From: Prorocentrum cordatum
Taxonomy: Eukaryota; Sar; Dinophyceae; Prorocentrales; Prorocentraceae
DNA length: 64,000 nucleotides
Assembly: GCA_963575745.1 (NCBI GenBank)
Contig: CAUYUJ010016070.1
Coordinates: forward strand, 1-64,000
Direction of reading: 5' to 3'
The translations under genes were made by a program, and so were the position numbers. This document shows, piece after piece, positions 11,451-18,580 of the stretch (position 1 is the stretch's first letter; every line of letters begins with the position of its first letter). The notes under the pieces were generated by a model that worked only from the letters and a program-made list of their open reading frames with translations, made no database searches and had not been told where the DNA came from.

Positions 11451-11702
11451 AAGAAGCAGACGATGAAGCAGACGACGACGACGATCCCCGAGTTGTCCTC
11501 GTCCGGTCTAGTCTTGCCTTCGCAACAGGACTGCGCACCACCGAGGTGCGACCCGTGGGAGTACATCACGATCCCCATCTTGCACTCGCAGCCAGCAGGA
11601 GCTGAGCGCGTCAAGGCTTCGAGGGGCGAGCGGGATGACGCATGTGATGGCCCGCCTGGCACGCGCCCCGCTGTGCCAGAGGCCAAGAGGGCGAGGTTGT
11701 GA
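7496..11702 (+). CDS. TANGO2: TANGO2/NRDE-family protein, five exons (324 aa)
   Basis: Exons inferred: 7496-7545, 7779-7916, 10025-10205, 10424-10855 and 11529-11702. They sum to 975 bases, in frame to a TGA stop. The start was chosen because ATG is followed by a Cys-2 N-terminus (MCILVV, then HPAYPL), as in the family. Exon 2 carries NRDE (codons 7801-7812) and CGRDLRAGG. Exon 3 begins with SGNFAALTNVRT, and exon 4 has GVFVVSN and a WPK motif. All of these fall in the order known for TANGO2 proteins. The C-terminal exon ends with basic AKRARL. Human TANGO2 is 276 aa, so the length fits. Family members are linked to Golgi organisation, haem trafficking and lipid handling; no agreed enzymatic reaction exists. 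Introns 1 and 4 are GT-AG; introns 2 and 3 lie between short direct repeats. Introns contain elements E1, J1, A1, F1, A2 and D1. Exon borders are inferred, not shown by RNA. Confidence 0.75.
7951..8317. mobile_element. TIR element family E, copy 1, carrying a (TCC)n core, 8-bp TSD
   Basis: The left end TCGAGGGTTTCTCCGAAGGG followed by CTTGGGCGACCCG is mirrored at the right by CGGGTCGCCTACGGCCCC followed by GGGGGAAACCGTGCA, an imperfect 33-bp TIR. Everything between is TCC triplets. A perfect 8-bp TSD, GCGCTGGC, lies at 7943-7950 and 8318-8325. The element lies near the donor end of TANGO2-like intron 2. Confidence 0.85.
8361..8472. mobile_element. Hairpin/TIR element family J, copy 1
   Basis: GGCCACGCGCAGAAGGGG on the left and the inverted CCCTTTTGTGCGCGCCGCC on the right bracket a near-perfect hairpin, GGCTTCTTAGAAGC and GCTTCTAAGAAGCC. 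Copies 2 and 3 are at about 23665-23842 and 23969-24119. Confidence 0.7.
8689..8845. mobile_element. Introner-like TIR element family A, copy 1
   Basis: The long inverted repeat starts AACTGCCTAAACGTAAGC, runs through GGTCCGCGCGGATTTCTCGG and is mirrored by GATCCGCGCGGACC and ATTATGCCGTT. It has the same ends as the elements that form introns at 10206-10423, 18801-18978 and 19774-19966, but this copy lies inside the longer intron 2 of the TANGO2-like gene. Confidence 0.8.
8855..9270 (+). repeat. Degenerate GC-rich tandem repeat, about 75 bp
   Basis: Repeated blocks GCCACGTTGCCGCCCGTTGC, CGCCTCGTGCGCTGGGTGGG and GCGAGGTTTCGC recur at irregular 70-80 bp spacing, within the TANGO2-like intron 2. 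Confidence 0.7.
9400..9665. repeat. (GGA)n tract in TANGO2-like intron 2
   Basis: About 260 bp of GGA triplets. The following 9670-9767 contains ATG at 9678 and an open stretch, which I do not include in the gene because the exon 2 to exon 3 join is already continuous for the family. Confidence 0.9.
9768..10000. mobile_element. TIR element family F, copy 1, with (TCC)n core
   Basis: TAATGGGCCTGTTTTCCACC, CATAAGTTGG and GGGGGAGGAGG on the left are mirrored on the right by CCCTCCAACTTATGG, then GGTGGTGGTGG and AAAACAGGCCCAACA. The interior is TCC triplets with TTC interruptions. It ends 24 bases before inferred exon 3 of the TANGO2-like gene. No clear TSD is seen. Confidence 0.75.
10206..10423 (+). 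mobile_element. Family A element occupying TANGO2-like intron 3 (introner)
   Basis: The whole intron is an inverted repeat. AACTGCATAAAGACGGCCTT on the left pairs with AGGTTATGCTTATGCAGTT on the right, and the core CGGATCGGCGCTGG pairs with CCAGCGCCGATCC. GCAGT occurs at both exon junctions and could be the TSD. GT at 10206 and AG at 10422-10423 give a phase-0 intron. Confidence 0.75.
10895..11050 (+). repeat. Degenerate GAGGCCCCAA short tandem repeat
   Basis: Units of about 11-12 bp of the form CAAGAGGCCCC recur through TANGO2-like intron 4. The same motif in the opposite orientation (TCTTGGGGCC) fills 61690-62260. Confidence 0.7.
11063..11263. mobile_element. TIR element family D, copy 1, with 8-bp TSD
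   Basis: TTATGATGCTCCAACC at the left and GGGAACAACATAA at the right start an imperfect TIR. It continues through ATCACCAGAAAGAATTTCGA and its inverse TCGAAATTATTTCTGGGATG for some 60 bp. The TSD is TCCAAGAG/TCCAAAAG (7 of 8). The element lies in TANGO2-like intron 4, followed by a (GAC)n run at 11413-11453. Confidence 0.85.
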
Positions 11703-12246
11703 GGTGCGCGCCCTCCACGGAAACAGTGAATCCCGCATCTATGGCTCTTGCCTTCTTGATATGATCACCGTCATTATCTCTCTCTCTCTCTCTCTTTCCA
11801 TCCCTCTCTCACCCTTCCCTCTTCCCTGTCTCATTATTCTGCCTCAGAGCCCTCCAAGAACGCGCTAGATCCCACCGAATCATTCGATCCCCTCCCCCTC
11901 CCCCCGAAAAGGCATTCCAACACCTTCTGCCTCCTTTCTCTATCAAAGGAGATAGAAAAGGACAACAGCATCACCAGCAGGGCCACACCCATTGAGGACG
12001 CCCACGATGCCTGCCCGAGCTAGAGATCGAATGCATGCATATTCATGTACATGCATGTACACAGTATGAATCTCGCCTATCTGACATATCGAGCAAGATG
12101 TCGACGAGGAAAGCCTCCCCTCCTCGTCGATGATGGCTCTCACCATCTTACGTGCTGAGTGCTGAATTCCACTGGTCTGGCACAGCACAGCAGCGAGGCA
12201 ACACACTCGCGTCGTGTAGTTATGTGCAGTTGTGCAGATGTGTATG
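11703..12246. other. 3-prime flank of the TANGO2-like gene
   Basis: It contains a (TC)n run at 11777-11800 and AT-richer sequence with ATGCATGTACATGCATG-type palindromes near 12030-12065. No polyadenylation signal or gene can be assigned. Confidence 0.4.
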
Positions 12247-12407
12247 TCAGGAGGGGAGAAACACACAGACGCAACGAATCGTCGATCCCCAGGAAAATAT
12301 CGGAAACTATTGGAAGTGGGGGGACGACAGAAGCCCCGAAAATATTCGGAAAGATTGGGAGTCTGTTTATTAGTGCGTATTTATTTGTGTGTCCCAGGGC
12401 CCCTTCA
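12247..12407 (+). mobile_element. Dispersed element family B, copy 1, 6-bp TSD
   Basis: The family begins TCAGGAGGGGAGAAACACAC, contains CCCAGGAAAATA and GGAAGTGGGGGGA, and ends GTGTCCCAGGGCCCCTTCA. The ends are weakly inverted (TCAGGAGG against TGAAGGGG). TGTATG lies on both sides (12241-12246 and 12408-12413). Confidence 0.8.
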
Positions 12408-12543
12408 TGTATGGCTCGTTCGGAGCGGAAGGCCGCCCGCCGATCCTCTTACGCCAGCCACGTGTCAGAAGGGCGGCACGCAGGAGCAGCACGGCCCGAT
12501 AGCCCGGAGCTGACGTGCGGAGCCACCTGTAGTCCACAGAAGT

Positions 12544-12590
12544 GATGGGCCTGTTTTCCAACACCACCACCACCACCACCATAAGAGTGA
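12544..12590 (+). repeat. Family F solo end (copy 3)
   Basis: TAGTCCACAGAAG followed by TGATGGGCCTGTTTTCC and a CCA repeat matches the left end of copy 2 at 12756-12805. It then diverges into unrelated sequence without a right end. Confidence 0.65.
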
Positions 12591-12768
12591 CCCTTCGCCG
12601 GAGTGATCTTTGGTGCGGAGTCATCGGGCCCCCCCGATCGCTGGGCGCGATGCGATAGCAGCGGCCTGCGCGCTTGGGTTTGGCCCCCTAACGCCCCCCA
12701 CAAGCCGCGCATCAAAGGTCACTCTTACCCAGGGTCACTCTTGCGCGTAGCCGAGTAGTCCACAGAAG

Positions 12769-12973
12769 TGATGGGCCTGTTTTCCACCACTACCACCACC
12801 ACCATAAGTTGGAGGGGGGAATGAGGTGAAGGACGAGGAGGAGGAGGACGAGGAGGAGGAGGAGGAGGAGGAGGAGGGCGAGGAAGAGGAGGGCGAGGAG
12901 GAGGAGGAGGAGGAGGAGGACCCCCTCCCCTTCCAACTTATGGTGATGGTGGTGGTGGAAAACAGGCCCATCA
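12769..12973. mobile_element. TIR element family F, copy 2, with (GGA)n core
   Basis: TGATGGGCCTGTTTTCCACC, then CATAAGTTGGAGGGGG, is mirrored by CCCCTTCCAACTTATGG and AAAACAGGCCCATCA, a TIR of about 50 bp. The interior is GGA with GAC interruptions. Copy 1 has TCC on the same strand. Confidence 0.85.
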
Positions 12974-13675
12974 AGTAGGGGCCGAACTTCCCGCGGTGGG
13001 GGCTCTCGTTCCTGCCCTGCCTGGTCAGGGGAGCGGCGTGGCGGCGGACGGTGGCCACGGCATCCTGGAGCGGCTCGTGGCTGCTCCTTGCGAGTGGAGT
13101 CTCTGCGGCGAGCCAACACTCGGCATCGCTCGGACGTGTGGATTCTTCCTTCGGCGGGGACCATCGAGGAGCATCCTTGATCGCTTGGCGAAAAAAACAC
13201 GCACGAAACCCCCAAAAACGCAGGGAATGGACTTCCGAACGATGGCCAGAACATCACTCCTGCCCTGCCTGGCATGATGTCGTCATGCCCTGCCGTGCCT
13301 TGCCTTGTCCCGTCGCCCTGCGACCGCCACGCGGCACTCCGCGGGGACGTCGGGGAGGCTCGTGGTGGCCGCCTTCGCCGCCCGGGAGGGCAGCCCCGGG
13401 CCCCGCCGGCCCATCCCCGGGGGGGGCACCTCGGGCCCTCCATAGAGGGAGCTCTCCGCGGGCCCCCGGCCGGCTCCCCGGGACTCCAGGGCCGCTTCCT
13501 CGCCTCGCGACCTGCCCGTGGCCTGCCTGCCTGCGGCGGGCTCGCGCCGCGCCAGCGCGGCGGCGGCCCCCGCGCGGGCGCTCCAGGCTGCGAGCGCCGC
13601 CCGCGGCCCGGGCTCGGCCAAGGGGAAGCGGTCTGTCGCTGCTCACGGCTGCACGCTGCCCTCGGCGTCAAGGTG

Positions 13676-14085
13676 TAAGTCGGGCTTGCCCCCCTACAGG
13701 AGGAATGATTCCACACATGCTCGACGAAGATGGTCCGGGGAGGACTTCTGCCCCTGCTTCTGGCCATGTGGGAGCATTTTCTGATTAATTTTTTCCCGTC
13801 CACAATCCCGCCTGCAGGTCGAGATGCCCGACCGAAGCCAAAAGGTCCGATCGGTCCTTCGGGGCGGGTCCGGCCGTGGCGACGGGCCGCCTGCCCCGAG
13901 GAGGCCCCCGGGGCGTGGGCGCGAGGCGCCCGGGGAGAGGAGGATTTCTGACCAGGTTGGAGCATTTTCTGACTATTCGTTGTCCCGTCCAAAATCCCGC
14001 CGGCAGGTCGAGGTGCCCGACCGACGCCAAGAGGTCCGATCGGTCCTTCGGGGCGGGTCTGGCCGTGGCGACGAGCCGCCTGCCC
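13676..14085. mobile_element. Family C-like element and tandem duplication of its end
   Basis: TAAGTCGGGCTTGCCCCCCT at 13676 is a family C left end, and a diverged right end lies at about 13795-13832. The right-end block (CCCGTCCA, ATCCCGCC, GGCAGGTCGAG, GCCCGACCGA) plus about 70 bp of GGGGCGGGTC-type sequence is repeated at 13985-14085. No TSD seen. The 13000-13670 region upstream is very GC-rich, with overlapping open frames on both strands but no recognisable domain. Confidence 0.5.
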
Positions 14086-14160
14086 CGAGGAGGAGGAGGA
14101 GGAGGAGGAGGAGGAGGAGGAGGAGGAGGAGGAGGAGGAGGAGGAGGAGGAGGAGGAGGA

Positions 14161-14194
<34 letters not shown>

Positions 14195-14314
14195 AGGAGG
14201 AGGAGGAGGAGAGGAGGAGGAGGAGGGAGGAGGAGGAGGAGGCCCCCCCGGGGCCCGGGCGCGGCGCGACGCGCCCGGGGGAGGGCCGCCGTTGCCTCGA
14301 GGCCGTGGCCCTCG

Positions 14315-14382
<68 letters not shown>

Positions 14383-14475
14383 GGGCCCTAGTTCTAACTA
14401 TCGAGGAGGATGAGGAGGAGGAGGAGGAGGAGGAGGAGGAGGAGGACGAGGAGGAAGAGGAAGAGGAGGACACAT
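14086..14475. repeat. (GGA)n, (CTG)n and (GGA)n tracts
   Basis: GGA triplets run at 14090-14245. A pure (CTG)n run of about 23 units occupies 14316-14382. GGA/GAA triplets run at 14403-14472. Confidence 0.95.
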
Positions 14476-15010
14476 CCAGTTCGTTTCGACTTCTTCGAAA
14501 GCTCTTTGATTTTTTTGGGGGGGCCAAGGTCCTGTCTGTCACTTCCGACTGTTCTATCCTGGGCCTCTTCCTGGCCACCAGGGGGCCTGGAACAAGTAGG
14601 AACGAGCACGAGTAGAAATGAGCACGGTTTGACATGAACGACGCGTAGTTCTATCCACATCCAGTGCGTCTTGGAGTCTGCGGTTCTCTTCCCCAGAAGC
14701 CAGGGGGCGCACTGGGTAGGGGCAGCAGTCTGGCCCCCAGAGGCTCCATGTCTTCCATGTCCACTGCGCCTCGGCCCTGTGGCACCCCCTCCCCGAACAG
14801 CCCAGGACGCTCTGGAAAGGGGTCTGAGCGTCGCCCGCAGCTGCTGCTGCGCGCGCCGGAGTGCGGTCGGCTCCGCCGTGGCTCCGTCCCGAGCGGACCG
14901 GGGCCAGGGCGAGGAGAAGCCCGCTCCAGCAGAGCGTGGCGGAGCGCTCTCGGAGCGCTCCAGGGGGCGCTCGGAGAAGGCTGCGGCGCCCGGATCACCA
15001 TCCTCCCAAG
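14475..15010. other. Unassigned GC-rich region
   Basis: Open frames exist on both strands in 14660-15000. Third-position bias does not single out one frame, and I recognise no family. Confidence 0.3.
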
Positions 15011-15114
15011 CCGCCGCGTACCTCGGAGATGTTCGACCTGTCCTCACCCGATTTTGATCCTCGTCCTGGCTTCGTCTCGCCCGCAGCCACGTGGGCCAGG
15101 GATGCCGAGCTGCC

Positions 15115-15313
15115 CTCTGTCGGGGAAGCGTAAGACTCGAGTGAGCCGGAACTCGGGTCTGCCGACATTTTTTGACGAGCGCGTCCTGGATGTTGATGGT
15201 CCGATGTTCGTGGGATGTCTGCGGCGGAAGTTTGCGTCAAATTTCAGACTGGGCCTCGTCATTTTAATGATGGACCCGTCGGGCCAATCCGAGTCCCCTG
15301 TATCCGAGTCTTT
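15115..15313. mobile_element. TIR-like element family K, copy 1
   Basis: CGGGGAAGCGTAAGACTCGA at the left and the partly inverted GAGTCCCCTGTATCCGAGTC at the right bound about 200 bp. It shares GAACTCGGGTCTGCCGAC and CTCGTCAT with copy 2 at 25634-25937, but has no GGA tract. Confidence 0.65.
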
Positions 15314-15477
15314 TCAGGAAAGAACACACAGACACAAGTAATCATCGACTCCCAGGAAAATACGGGAAAATATGGGAAGTGGAGGGAAAGACGAAAACCC
15401 GGAAAATATGGGAAACTATTTGGATTCCTGTCATTTGTGTCTATGCGTGTGTGTGTGTGTGTTCCTGGGCCCCTTCA
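15314..15477 (+). mobile_element. Dispersed element family B, copy 2
   Basis: It begins TCAGGAAAGAACACACAG and ends TTCCTGGGCCCCTTCA, abutting K1. No convincing TSD. Confidence 0.75.
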
Positions 15478-15969
15478 TCTTACGTCTCCCCGACTCTTCG
15501 GAGGTGGTCTCCGGGCGGCCCTCCTTCAGAGGTGTTCGACCTGTCCTCGCCCGATCTTGGCCCTCGTCCTGGCTTCGTCTCGCCCGCAGCCACTTTGGCC
15601 AGACACACCGAGCTGCCCTCCTCGGAGGCGGGTCGGGGGCGGCAGAGAGGGGGGTGATGACTCGTCAGGCGGTCGCAGACATGGATCGAGGGGTGTGGAT
15701 TGGCGACGGGCCCCGCTTCCATGGGAAAAATCGCGGACTTCCGCCGCCGAGCGAGGCGGCACCGGCCGCATTCTGGGGAGGGCACCTCCCCCGATCCATG
15801 GATTGGGCGACCCCGCGCCAGATCCATGGGGATCGCTGGTCCACGCCTGCGCGCCCCCGGACTGGGGGTGGGCGGGTATCGTGGCGGGGGCCATGATGCC
15901 TCCCCAGATTCCACGGCGCCTCTTCTCACTTACTTCATGACGCTCCCGGCCCCCCCCCCGCCCCTTGGC

Positions 15970-16177
15970 TTATGATGTTCCAACCTGCTTTAGCCTTGAT
16001 CACCAGAAAGAATGTCGATTTCGAGCGCCAGAAAAGAACCCCCAAACTCGAGGGTTTTCACGTGCCGGGCCCTGGGGGACACTCTTTCGACACTCTTTCG
16101 GCACTCTTTCGATACTTTTCCGGGTGCTCGAACTTATTTCTGGGATGTGGCCCTGAAGCACGACGGGAGCAACCTGA
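15970..16177. mobile_element. TIR element family D, copy 2, perfect 8-bp TSD
   Basis: It runs from TTATGATGTTCCAACC to GGGAGCAACCTGA, with the family ATCACCAGAAAGAAT and TTATTTCTGGGATGTGG blocks in inverted relation. CCCTTGGC is duplicated at 15962-15969 and 16178-16185. The flanks together resemble 165-320, which lacks the element. Confidence 0.9.
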
Positions 16178-16434
16178 CCCTTGGCCGCGCACCTGCCGCC
16201 GGCCACGACCTGCGCCCGCCCCTCTCGGGGCGCCCCCCTCTCTTGGCCGCCCCCGGGTGGGCTCCAGGCGGCCCTCCTCGGAGGTGGGGCGGGCGAGGCC
16301 GGCCCCCCGCCGGCCCGCCCTGCGGGATGCGGCGCGAGGCCCCCGCGCGGCCGCCTCGGGAGGCCCCGGATCTCCGCCGGCCGAGCCTCGAGCGGGGTCG
16401 CGCACGGCCCTCTACGGCACAGGACGGCGATGTG

Positions 16435-16487
16435 TCGTGTTGTTGTCGTCGTTGTCGTTGTCGTTGTCGTTGTTGTCGTTGTTGTAG

Positions 16488-16530
<43 letters not shown>

Positions 16531-16800
16531 CGTTGCTGTTGGTGGCGTTGTTGTCGTTGTTGGTGTTGGTGTTGGTGTTGGTGTTGGTGTTGGTGTTGTT
16601 GCTGTTGTTGTTGCTGTTGTTGCTGTCGTTGGTGGTGGTGGTGTTGGTGCTGTTGCTGTTGCTGTTGCTGTTTTCGTTGTTCTCGTTGTTGATGTTATTG
16701 TTGTCGGTGTTGGTGTTCGTGTTGGTGTTGGCGTTGGTGCTGTTGCTGCTGTTGTCTTGGTTGTTGTTGTTGGTGTTGTTATTGCTCTTTGGCTTTTTGT
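16435..16800. repeat. (GTT)n/(GTTGGT)n tract
   Basis: About 360 bp of GTT, GTC, GCT and GGT triplets, with a GTTGGTGTTGGT hexamer phase in the middle. It encodes poly-Val, Cys or Leu on this strand and poly-Asn on the other. Not a gene. Confidence 0.95.
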
Positions 16801-17445
16801 TTGATGTTTCTCCCAAGATCCGCCTGTAGGAGGACCAACCTGACCCCAGATCTCCGACGATCCCCAGCCGGCGGTTGTAACAAGGGCGCGGCCAAAAATG
16901 CCAGGTCATTTGTTGCTAAGCTATGTTTGACGTTTCTTCCAAGATCCGCCTGGGGGAGGATATGCCCGACCTGACCCCAGATCTCCGACGATCCCCAGCC
17001 GGCGGTTGTAACGAGGGCGCGGCCAAAAATGCTGGATTATGTGTTGTTTGGCTATTTTTCTACGTTTCTCCCAAGATCCGCCTGTGGGAGGACATGCCCG
17101 ACCTGACCCCAGATCTCCGACGATCCCCAGCCAGCGGTTGTAACAAGGGCGCGGCCAGAAAGTTTCGATTCTGTGATGTTTGGCTATTTCCGATGTTTCT
17201 CCCAAGATCCGCCTGTGGGAGGACATGCCCGACCAGACCCCAGGCCTCCGACGATCCCCAGCCGGCGGTTGTAGCGAGGGCGCGGCCAGAAATGCTTGAT
17301 TACGTAGCACCCCGATTTGTTGCTTGGCTATGTTCGATGTTTCTTCCAAGATGCGCCTGCGGGAGGACATGCCCGACCCGACGCCAGATCTCCGACGATC
17401 CCCAGCCGGCGGTTGCAACGAGGGCGCGGCCAGAAATTCCCATCG
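16800..17445 (+). repeat. Five-unit tandem array (128-145 bp) built on a family C-like end
   Basis: Units start near 16813, 16941, 17069, 17205 and 17350. They share CCAAGATCCGCCTG, GGAGGACATGCCCGACC, GATCTCCGACGATCCCCAGC and GGGCGCGGCCA. The first 40 bp resembles the family C terminus (CCAAAATCCCCCTGTAGGGG), so the array may have grown from a captured element end. Confidence 0.8.
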
Positions 17446-17524
17446 CCAGCGTCTCGGAGGGGGCCGTCCGCTGCACAGCGGCATGCGGCCTCCGCCGCCG
17501 CTTCTGCGGCGGCAGGCCGTAGGA

Positions 17525-17683
17525 TTAAGTTTGACCTGTCCCCCTACAGAGGGAATATTCAGAAATAGTCAGAAAATAGTCTGGGCACGATTTTTTTACA
17601 TGTTTCTTCCATTTTGGGGTATTGTTTGACTATGTTTTATTTTCCGTCCAAAATCCCCTTGTAGGAGGACAGGCCCGACCTAA
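17525..17683. mobile_element. TIR element family C, copy 2, perfect 8-bp TSD
   Basis: It runs from TTAAGTTTGACCTGTCCCCC to GGACAGGCCCGACCTAA with an A/T-rich interior. CCGTAGGA is duplicated at 17517-17524 and 17684-17691. Confidence 0.9.
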
Positions 17684-17697
17684 CCGTAGGACCGAGA

Positions 17698-18000
17698 GGA
17701 AGCCGAAAGAGGAAGGATGAGTCTGGGACGGAAGCTCCGCTCCAGGGAAGTCTGGGCCTCCCAGATTCAGGGGTGGACAGAGCCCCCACTCTTACACGTG
17801 GGTCAGTGAATCGTCCATTTTCGGTTCTCGAGAGGGCGCCGCGGCCGTCATTTTCCAGGCTTTTGCGCTCGCCAGGTTTGGGCCCAAGGCCGTTTTCACT
17901 AAACCACGTTTTACTAACGGGGGTTCTGCCCATCCCCGAAAGAGGAAGGATGAGTCTGGGACGGAAGCTCCGCCCCGGGGAAGTCTGGGCCTCCCAGATG
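17698..18000 (+). repeat. 64-bp direct repeats flanking TIR element I
   Basis: CGAAAGAGGAAGGATGAGTC and GGGAAGTCTGGGCCTCCCAG recur at 17701-17764 and 17937-18000. Between them 17776-17932 has inverted ends, CAGAGCCCCCACTCTTACAC against AACGGGGGTTCTG, with ACGTGG and AGTGAA also inverted. Related sequence occurs at 20183-20230 and 59250-59370. Confidence 0.6.
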
Positions 18001-18580
18001 GGGTCGGAGCAGATGGGGTCGAGGGATCTCGCTCCCTCCGCATCTCGCGATGCCTCGGCGGTGCAGCTCGGTGTGGATCCCGATGCTCTTAACGTCGACG
18101 TGGCCGATGCATCGCCGAATCGCCGATGCATCGTCGACGCGGCGCGATCCTCCGACCCCATCTATTGGGGCCCCATTTGGGAGGCCTCTAAACATTGGCC
18201 CCGGGGAAGGAGTCGGAACTTGTGAGGCCGCGCAGTGGACAATAACAAAAAAAACGGCGGATGTCAAGGATCGGGCCATTGGCCGGGGCCGATCCGGCGG
18301 CCGGCAAGGATCGGGGAAGCCGATCGGGCCTTGGATCGAAAGGTTCGACGATCGAGGTTCGACGATCGAGGGCCCCCGATCGAGAGGTTGGACGATACGA
18401 GAAATTAGACGATACGATCGAGGTTCGACGATCAAGGCTCTTGGAGGCTGCTTGATCCTTCTCGGGGTCTCTGGGGGGCTCCGCTTTTCGTGATGGGCCT
18501 GAACGGCTGCATCGGGGCCAGGATCAGGCTGTGGGATTAGCTCGGGCCTTTGCGGTGCTTTTCTGAGGCTGCTACTTCAG
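18001..18580. other. Region upstream of the DUF1769-like gene
   Basis: GATCGAGGTTCGACGATCGA-type short repeats fill 18290-18440. An ATG at 18493 opens MGLNGCIGARI and could be the first exon of the next gene, but no phase-compatible short intron to 18581 is obvious. Confidence 0.35.

Larger units (their letters stand above)
15013..15640 (+). repeat. About 110-bp direct repeat pair enclosing K1 and B2
   Basis: 15013-15125 and 15525-15635 share TGTTCGACCTGTCCTC, then CTCGTCCTGGCTTCGTCTCG and the CCGCAGCCAC block. In one frame both keep the peptide FDLSSPD and PRPGFVSPAAT, suggesting a duplicated exon or repeat unit. The function is unknown. Confidence 0.55.

Noticed and set aside
14316-14382. 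(CTG)n as a coding poly-Leu/Cys/Ala tract in a gene
   Set aside because: It is flanked by GGA tracts on both sides and has no adjacent coding support.
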